From an uncultured Porphyromonadaceae bacterium (GTDB taxonomy: Bacteria > Bacteroidota > Bacteroidia > Bacteroidales > Muribaculaceae), in assembly GCA_947178305.1 (NCBI GenBank), contig CAMWXV010000001.1, forward strand, positions 25,171-89,170: a stretch of 64,000 bases of DNA. Direction: 5' to 3'. Of the stretch, positions 21,320 through 30,834 are shown one piece after another; positions within the stretch are counted from its first letter, which is position 1; each line of letters begins with the position of its first letter. Made by a program: the position numbers and the translations under genes. Below the pieces are notes generated by a model. It was not told the origin of the DNA and searched no databases. It was given only the letters and a program-made list of their open reading frames with translations.

Positions 21320-21914
21320 ACAGCACCGGATTGGTGTCGGGATCGTTGTACATTTTCATTTGTCTGTAGACTTTCATATACTTGCGTCCGGCCTCTATAT
21401 CCGTTAGCAGTGTGTCAATAGCCTGCGTGAGATCCACACGCTGCTCCAACAGCACAGCGAGTTTGGCTCTGCATCGGGCTATATGTTCCTGAGATGCATC
21501 CACGCGCTCTGTTTCGGCCATCATATGATAAATCTTAAGAGCAAGTATCGAGAGCCTGTCAATGGCCCACGCAGGGCTTTCAGTGTTGATGGTAGCATCT
21601 GGCAACGGTTTGACATCAGCGTATTTGGAGCGGAAATATGTGTCAAGCTCCTCCACACAGTCGGTGCGACGCTGATTTGAATCATCAATAGTGCGTTTTA
21701 ACCCCAAAGCCTTTACAGGGTCAATATTGATGTCACGGATTATGTCCTCCATATGCCATTGAGCGGCATCAATCCAGTTTTTGTGAAACAAGATGTGTTC
21801 AATAGTTCCTTCCTGATACGGATTGGCCTCAGGAGCATCAATGGAGTCTGTTATATGATAGCATCGTGTGCTTTCGTTGAATATATCGTTGCAATGTTGA
21901 GCAAATGAATTCAT
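21306..21914 (-). CDS. DUF4254 domain-containing protein
   Basis: LHxxNxxxWHxEDxxRD-like segment (LFHKNWIDAAQWHMEDIIRD) and GLKRTIDDSNQRRTDCVEELD; next to GT9. Confidence 0.8.
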   Translation of the reverse strand: MNSFAQHCNDIFNESTRCYHITDSIDAPEANPYQEGTIEHILFHKNWIDAAQWHMEDIIRDINIDPVKALGLKRTIDDSNQRRTDCVEELDTYFRSKYADVKPLPDATINTESPAWAIDRLSILALKIYHMMAETERVDASQEHIARCRAKLAVLLEQRVDLTQAIDTLLTDIEAGRKYMKVYRQMKMYNDPDTNPVLYGGK

Positions 21915-21937
21915 AGATAGTCAGGTGTTTATTGTTA

Positions 21938-23935
21938 TTACTTGGTACCCGGACGCGGTGTTTTGTTGGGCTCCTTGTCGCGGTAGCGAGCCAGATTGTC
22001 ATACAGTTTTGCAAGGTCTATCTGACCGGCGTTGGCCATTTTTTTGAGTTCGCGCTCGTTGGCCTTTTGCGTTCCTGTGCCAATAGAGCTCCAGGCAGTT
22101 TCCACCATTTTGATTGCCGCGGCATTGGTTGCTCGTCCCGGAGTGGCAAAATATTCGCTTGAAGCAACAGCTTGGATATTACCGGATGTTATTGCATCAT
22201 ATAGCGCACGGTATTTGTCGGATTTCAAGTCACTGCGCTTCCATACTTTAGATTTGTTGAGATACGCAATATCCGCCGATTCCGCCTCAGGATTTGCAGC
22301 TATTGTATTTGACTCCTTATTTTCCGATACCTGAGATTCTGTGTCTTTGGCATCATAAGGCTGTACATGATTAGCCGGAGTTACAGTATCCACACGTTCC
22401 GACAGAATACTTGCAGCAGTATCTATTGGCTGATCATCTTCACTTGAGTTTCCAAATACTCTTGGCAAATACCATACAAGAGCACCGGCCACTGCCAAAG
22501 ACAACACAATGCCTACAATCATAAGAATGCGTTTTGAGCGTTGTTTTGACGACTCTTCGTCAAAATAATCCTCAACATCATCTGTGGCATCGGTTATTTC
22601 CGGCTGGATTGGTTTTTGCGGTTCCGGCTCCGGTTCGGGTTCTGTTATTATCACCGGTTTTTCTTCAATCTTAACTGGCTCAGAAACCGGAGTTGGCTTT
22701 ACAACAGTCTGCATCTCCGACACCGTCATATCCACATTGTAGGTTTCAGCCCCGGGTGAAGCAAGCTTATGAGCACGGAAACCATGGAAGTTACCCGCAC
22801 GAAGCTGACAATATTCAGGAGAGCTTTTGCCTACGGCTATGCGCTGCTCTATGACACGCGAATCGCTGAAATTCAAGCGCAGAAGCACACTGCTCTCTTC
22901 TTGCTCCAAAGAAAACTCAAGAGGCTTGTCCGAGGATATCTGATCAGGAGTGATTATGCTGTTGGCGGCAATGAAATTGGTGGACGAAACACTGAGGCTT
23001 GCGGATCCTGATGGGTGGAAATCTGTGCTACGGAAAACAATCCTGTCACCATCCATATCGGCAGGATGACCGTTAACAGAGATAGCAAACTGCCGCACAG
23101 GCGTGCCGTCAGGCATAGTAACCCGGCAAGGACATGGATTGGAACGGAAATCAATACCGGCGTGCAAAGCATCCTTCACCACCAAAGCTGGCCCCTGTAT
23201 TGACGCATAACAGTTAGGTTCATCAGGTGTAAAGGTTACATCCACCGGCTGAAAATACTGTTTGGTGTATGTGAGCGTGAGAGGTTTGTCGGCCGAGGCA
23301 AACTCATTGGGAGAAGTGACGCCTTTAGGACACACAACAGCGAGCAATGGCTCCGGAAGCCCTTGCAAACGCGTGTGATTGTCGTTCAACGGCACTATTG
23401 TGGCCGGAATCACCACAACATTCGCATAGTCGTTGTATTGTGGCTGACGCGGAAATGTGAGTATGCGATTCAATTCTGTTGGCGACACATACGTGCGGTA
23501 ACAGAAATCGGATTTGTCATTGTCTGTGACCGGATAGGGTCGACGCAACGGCGATGCGGGAAATCCTATGGCCCGGATCAAATGATTAACGGTCGGTTCC
23601 GACAATCGGTCGGTCTCACCCAACTGACTGAGCAACTCGGTGAGAAGTTTGACTATCAAGCGCCCCGGCAACAAAACATCACTGTCAATAGATACAGTGA
23701 CAGCCAAAACCGGAGCTGATTTGGCATCGGCATGAAGCAAAGTGTAAATCAGCTTGTTGTGCCTATGACTGATAACATAGCCGGTTGAGAAGTTGGCAAA
23801 CTGCTCGGTGATATTGCGTCCGTCAATAGCGGGAATGCGGGCGGCAGCGCCTTGCGGACAAGTGAACATGGTGACCATAGAGCCTCCATGATCATATCGC
23901 ACGGCTATGTCTATATATGGAAATTCTGCACTCAT
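21938..23935 (-). CDS. Hypothetical 665-aa single-TM protein
   Basis: Long ORF with codon-consistent sequence; Pro/Glu-rich linker (TEPEPEPEPQKPIQPE) then TM RILMIVGIVLSLAVAGALVWYL around aa 470; canonical promoter upstream. Confidence 0.85.
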   Translation of the reverse strand: MSAEFPYIDIAVRYDHGGSMVTMFTCPQGAAARIPAIDGRNITEQFANFSTGYVISHRHNKLIYTLLHADAKSAPVLAVTVSIDSDVLLPGRLIVKLLTELLSQLGETDRLSEPTVNHLIRAIGFPASPLRRPYPVTDNDKSDFCYRTYVSPTELNRILTFPRQPQYNDYANVVVIPATIVPLNDNHTRLQGLPEPLLAVVCPKGVTSPNEFASADKPLTLTYTKQYFQPVDVTFTPDEPNCYASIQGPALVVKDALHAGIDFRSNPCPCRVTMPDGTPVRQFAISVNGHPADMDGDRIVFRSTDFHPSGSASLSVSSTNFIAANSIITPDQISSDKPLEFSLEQEESSVLLRLNFSDSRVIEQRIAVGKSSPEYCQLRAGNFHGFRAHKLASPGAETYNVDMTVSEMQTVVKPTPVSEPVKIEEKPVIITEPEPEPEPQKPIQPEITDATDDVEDYFDEESSKQRSKRILMIVGIVLSLAVAGALVWYLPRVFGNSSEDDQPIDTAASILSERVDTVTPANHVQPYDAKDTESQVSENKESNTIAANPEAESADIAYLNKSKVWKRSDLKSDKYRALYDAITSGNIQAVASSEYFATPGRATNAAAIKMVETAWSSIGTGTQKANERELKKMANAGQIDLAKLYDNLARYRDKEPNKTPRPGTK

Positions 23936-23960
23936 TTTTCTACAGATAGGGTATTAGATG

Positions 23961-23992
23961 CAAATGTACATAAAAATCCCGATACCGCGCAA
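23961..23992 (-). promoter_or_regulatory. Promoter TTG-N21-TACATTTG for the 665-aa gene
   Basis: Minus-strand TACATTTG (23961-23968) with TTG (23990-23992), spacer 21. Confidence 0.65.
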
Positions 23993-24018
23993 CAAAAAAA
24001 TGCAGGGCTTCTATGCGG

Positions 24019-24654
24019 TCAAATAGTGCCGAGTTCCACAGCACAAGCCACACGCTCTATGATAGCATCCTTACGATCTTTTTCCGGACGGAAATCACCT
24101 TTGAGATTCACTCCGAAAAAGCGGCCGAATGTTTGCCAGAAACCGGCACGGAACGAACCGAGAAACGCTTTGATTATAGAGTAGCTGTTTTGGTTTGTTT
24201 CCCGCTTGATGAGCTTAATGAGCATTTGAGCCTGAGACTTGGTGAATTTTTTGAGCACAGGCTTGTACTGGTTGAAAATGGCCGTTTCCATAGCTTTGAG
24301 ATAATCCTCGCGCTCTTTTTGTGTAGGAAAGGTTTCAATATACTCATATGTTTCAAGCAAAGTGGCACATATGAGTTTGGCATATGGAAGAGTTTTTTTC
24401 ACATCCCTCACAGTGCGCCAGTAAAATTCCTCCTCCTTTTTGTTTTTGAACTTCAACGGAGGATACACCACCACATCATTAAGCACAATCATTTTCACCT
24501 CCTCGCTGTCAATCTCGGTATAATAGTAACCTTTAGCACCGGGTATACGCCCAGTGCCGACCTCGTCCGGGAGAGCGGGAGATTGCACCTGCGCCGGCGC
24601 AACAAAAGCCACCAGGCAGAATATTAGGCTTAATGTCAGGCGATGAATAGTCAT
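24019..24654 (-). CDS. DUF4294 domain-containing protein, exported
   Basis: Signal peptide; VVVYPPLKFKNKKEEEFYWRTVRDVKKTLPYAKL and LIKLIKRETNQNSYSIIKAFLGSFRAGFWQTFGRFFGVNLK. Confidence 0.85.
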   Translation of the reverse strand: MTIHRLTLSLIFCLVAFVAPAQVQSPALPDEVGTGRIPGAKGYYYTEIDSEEVKMIVLNDVVVYPPLKFKNKKEEEFYWRTVRDVKKTLPYAKLICATLLETYEYIETFPTQKEREDYLKAMETAIFNQYKPVLKKFTKSQAQMLIKLIKRETNQNSYSIIKAFLGSFRAGFWQTFGRFFGVNLKGDFRPEKDRKDAIIERVACAVELGTI

Positions 24655-24690
24655 ATATCATATTAACGCCCGTAATGGCAATTTGTTATA

Positions 24691-26271
24691 TCACAATTTG
24701 CCGTGTGATGGCGGATAGTCAAGGGTATAGTGCAGGCCACGGGATTCATGACGCTCCTTGGCCTGACGCATTATAAGATAGCCCACATTGATGATATTGC
24801 GGAGTTCACATATTTCGCGAGATGCTTTTGAGCATTTGAAAAGACGCTCGGTTTCCTCATATAGTATGTCAAGGCGGTTCCACGCGCGATCCAATCGTAG
24901 ATTACTGCGCACAATGCCCACATACGCACTCATGATTTGTCCCACCTCCTTGATACTTTGCGTTATGAGCACCATTTCTTCCGGATGGCGTGTACCCTCA
25001 TCGTTCCAATCTGGCACATCCTGACGCAGTTCATAACTATGGGAGTGAGCCAACGCATGATTGGCCGCGGCATCAGCATACACCACAGCCTCAATCAAAG
25101 AGTTTGAAGCAAGGCGGTTACCACCGTGGAGCCCGGTGCAAGAGCACTCGCCCACGGCATATAGGCGATGTATTGAGGACTCACCGTTAGTGTCCACCTT
25201 GATGCCACCGCAAAGATAGTGTGCGGCAGGAGCCACAGGGATATACTCTTTGGTAATGTCGATACCGAGGCTCAGACATTTGGCATATATATTGGGGAAA
25301 TGTTTTTTAGTTTCCTCAGGATCCTTGTGTGTCACATCAAGATACACATGATCGTCGCCATGAAGTTTCATCTCCGAGTCTATGGCACGAGCCACAATGT
25401 CGCGTGGCGCGAGCGACAGACGCGAATCGTAATTCTGCATAAACTCCTCGCCCTTGAGATTGCGCAACACCGCCCCATATCCGCGCATGGCCTCTGTGAT
25501 AAGAAACGATGGTCTGTCACCGGGATGGAAAAGCGCCGTGGGATGAAACTGTATGAACTCCATATCGCTCACGGTACCTTTGGCGCGATACACCATAGCT
25601 ATGCCGTCGCCGGTGGCCACAAGAGGATTGGTTGTGGTAGTGTATACAGCACCCGCACCACCGGTGGCCATGAGTGTGACACGAGCCAGAAATTTGTCCA
25701 CACAGCCGTTGTCAAGATTGAGCACATATGCACCGTAACAAGTGATGTCAGGAGTGCGTCGTGTCACAATCTTGCCAAGATGGTGCTGCGTGATTATCTC
25801 TATAGCAAAATGATGCTCAAATATAGTGATATTGGGGTTTGAGCGAACGGCTCGTATAAGGCTCTGCTGAATTTCAAAACCGGTGTTGTCGGCATGGTGA
25901 AGTATACGGAATTCGCTGTGTCCTCCCTCACGGTGAAGATCAAACGAACCATCCTCGTTTTTATCAAAATCCACCCCCCACTGCAGAAGCTGGCGAATTT
26001 GTTCAGGTGCGTTTGTCACCACTTTTTCCACGGCCGCAGAATCAGAAAGCCAATCGCCTGCCACCATAGTATCGTGGATATGTTTTTGAAAATCATCCAC
26101 TTCAAGGTTTGTGACCGAAGCCACACCACCCTGGGCAAGAGCCGTGTTGGCTTCATCAAGAGTGGTTTTGCACACCAAAGCCACTTTGCCGCCTTGGGCG
26201 GCAACTTTCAGAGCAAAGCTCATTCCTGCAATGCCTGAACCAATGACAAGATAATCAAATTCGTGAGTCAT
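24691..26271 (-). CDS. nadB: L-aspartate oxidase
   Basis: GSGIAGMSFALKVA, HREGGHSEFRILHHADNTG, FIQFHPTALFHPG, LYAVGECSCTGLHGGNRLASNSLIEAVVYA. Confidence 0.95.
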   Translation of the reverse strand: MTHEFDYLVIGSGIAGMSFALKVAAQGGKVALVCKTTLDEANTALAQGGVASVTNLEVDDFQKHIHDTMVAGDWLSDSAAVEKVVTNAPEQIRQLLQWGVDFDKNEDGSFDLHREGGHSEFRILHHADNTGFEIQQSLIRAVRSNPNITIFEHHFAIEIITQHHLGKIVTRRTPDITCYGAYVLNLDNGCVDKFLARVTLMATGGAGAVYTTTTNPLVATGDGIAMVYRAKGTVSDMEFIQFHPTALFHPGDRPSFLITEAMRGYGAVLRNLKGEEFMQNYDSRLSLAPRDIVARAIDSEMKLHGDDHVYLDVTHKDPEETKKHFPNIYAKCLSLGIDITKEYIPVAPAAHYLCGGIKVDTNGESSIHRLYAVGECSCTGLHGGNRLASNSLIEAVVYADAAANHALAHSHSYELRQDVPDWNDEGTRHPEEMVLITQSIKEVGQIMSAYVGIVRSNLRLDRAWNRLDILYEETERLFKCSKASREICELRNIINVGYLIMRQAKERHESRGLHYTLDYPPSHGKL

Positions 26272-26303
26272 AATGAGGGAGAAGGGAGGGGATAAGCGAG
26301 GAA

Positions 26304-27407
26304 TTATTTTTTTGTTACATTGACTTTGATTGTGGGAGGGAGAGTGGCCTCGCGTTCAGCCACGGCATCGGTCACCTCATGCGCCAGATGCATGAACGCA
26401 TGAGCAGTAAGAGTATCAGCCAAAGCTATGGGCTGACCACCATCGCCGCCATCGCATATGCCTTGAACCAAAGGTATTTGCGCCAGCAAACGCACGCCAA
26501 GTTCGTTGGCGAGCTTCACCGCGCCCTCGCGGCCAAACAGATAATAGCGTTCATCGGGATGCTTCTCTGGTGTGAACCACGCCATGTTTTCCACCAGTCC
26601 GAGTATAGGCACATTGACCTTCTCGCCAGTGAACATGGCAATACCCTTGCGGGCATCGGCCAACGCCACCTCCTGAGGAGTGCTCACTATCACCACACCG
26701 GTGATAGGAAGCGTCTGCACAAGAGTAAGATGTATATCGGATGTGCCCGGAGGCATATCTATCAGGAAATAGTCAAGTTCGCCCCAATCCGCCTCTTCAA
26801 TGAGCTGACGCAGAGCGTTCGATGCCATTGAGCCGCGCCACAGCACAGGGCTGTTCTTGTCCACAAGAAAACCTATTGACAGAAGTTTCACACCGTAGCG
26901 CTCTGTAGGGATAATCAACTGTCGGCCGTTGACCTCGTGCATATACAGCTGCTCATCCTCCAGCCCGAACATCTTAGGCATGCTGGGACCGAAGATATCG
27001 GCATCAAGCAGCCCCACTTTGTAACCTTCGCGAGCCAAAGCCACGGCAAGATTGGAAGCAACAGTGGATTTACCCACACCACCTTTGCCCGACGACACAC
27101 CTATGATATGCTTCACACCCGGAAGCACCTGCGGTTTCTCCTGCGATCTGATTTCGGGTACCTTGGTGTGTACGGTTACATTCACCTCCGGTGATATATA
27201 GGTATGTATAGCCGTTTCAGCAGCCTTGACAAGCGATTTTAAAAACGGATCGGTAGGTTTGGCAAATACCAACGAGAATTCTACTGAAGAACCTGAGATA
27301 CGTATGTCGTCCTCTACCATATCAAGCGTCACGATATCCTTACCGTTGCCGGGGTATCGCACATTGCGCAGAGCATCAAGAATAAGGTTGGGATATAGGG
27401 TTTCCAT
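26304..27407 (-). CDS. Mrp/NBP35-family P-loop ATPase (Fe-S carrier)
   Basis: GVSSGKGGVGKSTVASNLAVAL, LLDADIFGPSMPKMFG, IDMPPGTSDIHLTL; start at METLYP. Confidence 0.94.
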   Translation of the reverse strand: METLYPNLILDALRNVRYPGNGKDIVTLDMVEDDIRISGSSVEFSLVFAKPTDPFLKSLVKAAETAIHTYISPEVNVTVHTKVPEIRSQEKPQVLPGVKHIIGVSSGKGGVGKSTVASNLAVALAREGYKVGLLDADIFGPSMPKMFGLEDEQLYMHEVNGRQLIIPTERYGVKLLSIGFLVDKNSPVLWRGSMASNALRQLIEEADWGELDYFLIDMPPGTSDIHLTLVQTLPITGVVIVSTPQEVALADARKGIAMFTGEKVNVPILGLVENMAWFTPEKHPDERYYLFGREGAVKLANELGVRLLAQIPLVQGICDGGDGGQPIALADTLTAHAFMHLAHEVTDAVAEREATLPPTIKVNVTKK

Positions 27408-27423
27408 ATGGATCGGATAGTTT

Positions 27424-28212
27424 TTATTTGTTAGAGTCCTTTGGGGTAACGGTGGGATTGCAAAGCCACGGACATTGGATTTCGCCACGCGAATAGCTTC
27501 GGTAAGTATCGTGCTCTATCTCCACCTCCGGTTCGCACAATTCTCCCTCAGCCGGCAATTGGAGCGCGAGATACTTTATGGTGAGACCCCGGTCAAGCCA
27601 TTGCTGCTCATAATGAGTGCGTATGCCCAATATGGGGTTTCCATCATGGGTTTGATACAGATCCTTGGTGTCCTCAAGCATGGGAAGCGAGTTGACAAGA
27701 GCCATTTCGCGTGTATATGTGTAGAGAAACGGACTGTCAGTCTTAAGATGTATCACCCCGCCCGGTTTTAGGATCGTGCGGTAAAGCTGCATGAACCTTG
27801 TGGAAGTGAGCCTCTTGCGCACTTTTTTCATTTGCGGGTCGGGAAAAGTGATCCATATCTCGCTCACCTCGCCGGGAGCAAAAAAGTGGCTCAGAAGCTC
27901 AATGTCTGTGCGCAGAAAAGCCACATTGTTCAGTCCTTGCTCACGCACACGGCAGGCTCCTGTCCACATGCGCGCGCCCTTTATATCAATGCCTATGAAA
28001 TTTTTATCGGGGTGCTGCATAGCGAGCCCCACGGTGTATTCTCCTTTGCCGCATCCGAGTTCCAGCACTATCGGATTGGTATTGTGGAAAAAATCGGAAT
28101 GCCAGGCGTTGCGATATGGAAAGTTCCCTTTTTGCAGTTCGCCAAAAGGATATTGGAGCACAAAATCCATAGTGCTCATGTCGGAGAATTTCTTGAGTTT
28201 GTTTTTGCCCAT
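27424..28212 (-). CDS. trmB: tRNA (guanosine(46)-N7)-methyltransferase
   Basis: [45 protein letters not shown]. Confidence 0.93.
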   Translation of the reverse strand: MGKNKLKKFSDMSTMDFVLQYPFGELQKGNFPYRNAWHSDFFHNTNPIVLELGCGKGEYTVGLAMQHPDKNFIGIDIKGARMWTGACRVREQGLNNVAFLRTDIELLSHFFAPGEVSEIWITFPDPQMKKVRKRLTSTRFMQLYRTILKPGGVIHLKTDSPFLYTYTREMALVNSLPMLEDTKDLYQTHDGNPILGIRTHYEQQWLDRGLTIKYLALQLPAEGELCEPEVEIEHDTYRSYSRGEIQCPWLCNPTVTPKDSNK

Positions 28213-28244
28213 AAGCAGAGATAAATAAACTGAAATCTATGACG

Positions 28245-28252
28245 CAAAAGTA
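28245..28252 (-). promoter_or_regulatory. -7 box TACTTTTG for trmB
   Basis: caaaagta on plus strand, about 32 nt upstream of the trmB start. Confidence 0.5.
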
Positions 28253-28257
28253 ATAAA

Positions 28258-28285
28258 AATCCCGGAGTTTTTATGCTCCGGGATT
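28258..28285 (-). terminator. Terminator of frr
   Basis: aatcccggag-tttttatg-ctccgggatt, followed on the minus strand by TTTTTATTAC. Confidence 0.85.
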
Positions 28286-28311
28286 ATATTTGAATATTGA
28301 ACCGTAAATAT

Positions 28312-28869
28312 TTATACAGTAAGAATCTCTTTCTCCTTGGCGGCGAAAAGATCGTCAATTTTCTTGAGATATTTATCATGAAGCTTCTGAGCAGTTGCCT
28401 CGGCATCTTTTTCAGTATCCTCGGGCAAACCCTGCTTGATAGCTTTTTTGAGTCCGTCAATAGCCTCGCGACGAGCGTTGCGCACTGACACCTTGGCTGT
28501 TTCGGCCTCGGCCTTGCTCTGCTTCACAAGGTTTTTACGACGCTCTTCTGTCAACGGCGGTATGCTCAGGCGAATCACTTCACCATTGTTTTCGGGAGTG
28601 ATGCCGAGTTCGGAATTGATAATAGCCTTCTCAATCTCCTTGAACATCGGTTTTTCCCACGGAGTGATAGTTATGGTGCGGGCATCGGGCACCGACACAT
28701 TGGCCACATTTGATATGGGCACTGCGCTACCGTAATATTCCACGCGTATACCGTCAATGATTTTGGGGTTTGCTTTACCGGCACGGATGTGGGCAAGAGC
28801 CTCGTCCAGATAAGCCACGGCAAGTTCCATTTTTTCCTCGGCGGGATTCAGATAATCTTTAACGTCCAT
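28312..28869 (-). CDS. frr: Ribosome recycling factor
   Basis: [49 protein letters not shown]. Confidence 0.97.
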   Translation of the reverse strand: MDVKDYLNPAEEKMELAVAYLDEALAHIRAGKANPKIIDGIRVEYYGSAVPISNVANVSVPDARTITITPWEKPMFKEIEKAIINSELGITPENNGEVIRLSIPPLTEERRKNLVKQSKAEAETAKVSVRNARREAIDGLKKAIKQGLPEDTEKDAEATAQKLHDKYLKKIDDLFAAKEKEILTV

Positions 28870-28886
28870 ATTGTAATGTTTTTTGA

Positions 28887-29597
28887 TTAATATACTAATG
28901 TGCCTATGGATTCACCGGCAAGCACTTTGGCAAGATTGCCGCGAGTGTCCATGTCAAACACCACGATGGGCATTTTGTTCTCCTTGCACAGAGCCGTAGC
29001 CGTGAGATCCATCACTTTGAGACCTCTGGTATAGACCTCATCATATGTGATTTCGGTAAATTTCACCGCATTGGGATCTTTTTCAGGATCCGCGGTATAT
29101 ATGCCGTCCACACGAGTGCCTTTGAGCATCACATCGGCCTCCACCTCCACGGCACGCAGGGCACTGCCAGTGTCGGTAGTGAAGAACGGATTGCCGGTGC
29201 CTCCTGATATTATTGCCACAGTGCCGGCGTTGAGAGTTTCTATGGCGCGCCACTTGCTGTAATGCTCGCCTATCGGAAACATATTGATTGCGGTAAACAC
29301 TTTTGCTGGCTGTCCCACCACTTCAAGCGCCGAACTCAGGGCAAGAGAGTTGATAACGGTGGCAAGCATGCCCATCTGGTCACCTTTCACACGGTCAAAC
29401 CCCTTGGATGCGCCCTGAAGACCACGGAATATATTTCCGCCACCTATCACTATGGCCACTTGCACACCGCTCTTCACGGCTTGCGCTATCTGCTCTGCAT
29501 AATCGGCAAGACGCTTGGTGTCAATACCGTAATGCTGCTCGCCCATCAGCGACTCGCCGCTGAGTTTTAATAGTACACGATTGTATTTTGTTCTCAT
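28887..29597 (-). CDS. pyrH: UMP kinase
   Basis: [53 protein letters not shown]. Confidence 0.96.
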   Translation of the reverse strand: MRTKYNRVLLKLSGESLMGEQHYGIDTKRLADYAEQIAQAVKSGVQVAIVIGGGNIFRGLQGASKGFDRVKGDQMGMLATVINSLALSSALEVVGQPAKVFTAINMFPIGEHYSKWRAIETLNAGTVAIISGGTGNPFFTTDTGSALRAVEVEADVMLKGTRVDGIYTADPEKDPNAVKFTEITYDEVYTRGLKVMDLTATALCKENKMPIVVFDMDTRGNLAKVLAGESIGTLVY

Positions 29598-30655
29598 TGG
29601 TTAACACGTTTGATTAAGAAAATTTCTGTGGGGAAGTGGTCGGAATAGCCGTTGAGCCATCGGCCGGCCGAGAAAGTGCGCAGAGGCTGGTCGCTGTTGT
29701 CCTGACGCAGAAAGTTGAAATTGTTGACCTTGCATTTCCAGTATTCAAGACCTGAGGGAGCACCGTTTTCCTTCAAGACTGTGCCGCCCACGATTATTTG
29801 GTCAAACAGGTTCCATGCACCCTTGTAGGCAAGAGTGCCTATACCCTTGTCAATCATTTTCCACCACGGATTATAGAATCCATGACTCTCCACTTTTTTG
29901 GCGTCTTTGAGGGCACCGAGCACCTTGGCACACGACTTGTCCTGAGGGTCGTCATTAAGGTCACCCATTATCAACACAGCCTGATTGGGATCCACGGCCC
30001 ATACGCTGTCGGCAATATGCTTGCTCAGAGCCGCAGCGGCCTCACGCAGATGCGACGACTGTTCCTGTCCGCCCAGGCGCGACGGCCAGTGGTTGACAAT
30101 AATGCTGATGCGCTGTCCACCGAGGAGACCGGTAACACACATTTGGTCACGGGTACGGAAATTCTCAAACCCTTCGCGATTGATTTTGAGAGTGTGATTT
30201 GTCACATTTTCCACCTTGAAAAGACGGGGGTTGTAAAGCAGACCCACATCAACACCACGACGGTCGGGTGAATCGTGATGCACCACCTGAAGCATGGATT
30301 TACGTATCGCAGGCTCCTTCACAAGATCATCAAGCACTGACTTGTTTTCAATCTCCGACACACCAATTATAGCCGGGCCCATAGGCGTGGTTTCGGTCTT
30401 CATGGCCTCTATGGCGCGAGCCAGGTTCTGGAGCTTGGCGCGATACTTGCGTCCGTCCCATTGGCGCGAACCGGCGGGAGAGAACTCCAAATCGTAGTTG
30501 CCATTGTTGTTGATGGTGTCAAAGAGGTTTTCAAGATTGTAAAAAGCCACACCATACACAGCCACTTTGCCTTGGGCGTGAGAGTTAGCCGGCATGCATA
30601 GCGACATGACCATGCAAATCGGCAATAGAAATCGGGTTATGAGTTTCATTTGCAA
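29594..30655 (-). CDS. Endonuclease/exonuclease/phosphatase-family protein, exported
   Basis: Signal peptide; FYNLENLFDTIN, GVSEIENKSVLDDL, VNHWPSRLGG, IMGDLNDDPQD, YSDHFP motifs. Confidence 0.9.
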   Translation of the reverse strand: MQMKLITRFLLPICMVMSLCMPANSHAQGKVAVYGVAFYNLENLFDTINNNGNYDLEFSPAGSRQWDGRKYRAKLQNLARAIEAMKTETTPMGPAIIGVSEIENKSVLDDLVKEPAIRKSMLQVVHHDSPDRRGVDVGLLYNPRLFKVENVTNHTLKINREGFENFRTRDQMCVTGLLGGQRISIIVNHWPSRLGGQEQSSHLREAAAALSKHIADSVWAVDPNQAVLIMGDLNDDPQDKSCAKVLGALKDAKKVESHGFYNPWWKMIDKGIGTLAYKGAWNLFDQIIVGGTVLKENGAPSGLEYWKCKVNNFNFLRQDNSDQPLRTFSAGRWLNGYSDHFPTEIFLIKRVNQ

Positions 30656-30787
30656 TAAATGGTTAGATTTTCAGCTTGATTGAAAAATTGCGTAAATATA
30701 ACCATAATTACTGATACTATCCCCAAAATACGCACTGTTTCTATTTAACTTATGTACGTTTTGATAACATGCCATAAAAAACAAGAA

Positions 30788-30813
30788 AGGCGGCCCCGAT
30801 ATCGGGGCCGCCT
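30788..30813 (-). terminator. Terminator of the 1633-aa gene
   Basis: 26-nt palindrome aggcggccccgatatcggggccgcct followed on minus strand by TTCTTGTTTTTT. Confidence 0.9.
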
Positions 30814-30834
30814 GATTATAGAGGGATTAAGTTA

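Noticed and set aside
24691-26271. nadB and nadA (63360-64000) as a linked NAD cluster with Sir2
   Set aside because: The genes are 37 kb and 19 kb apart with unrelated genes between; no evidence for a functional locus.
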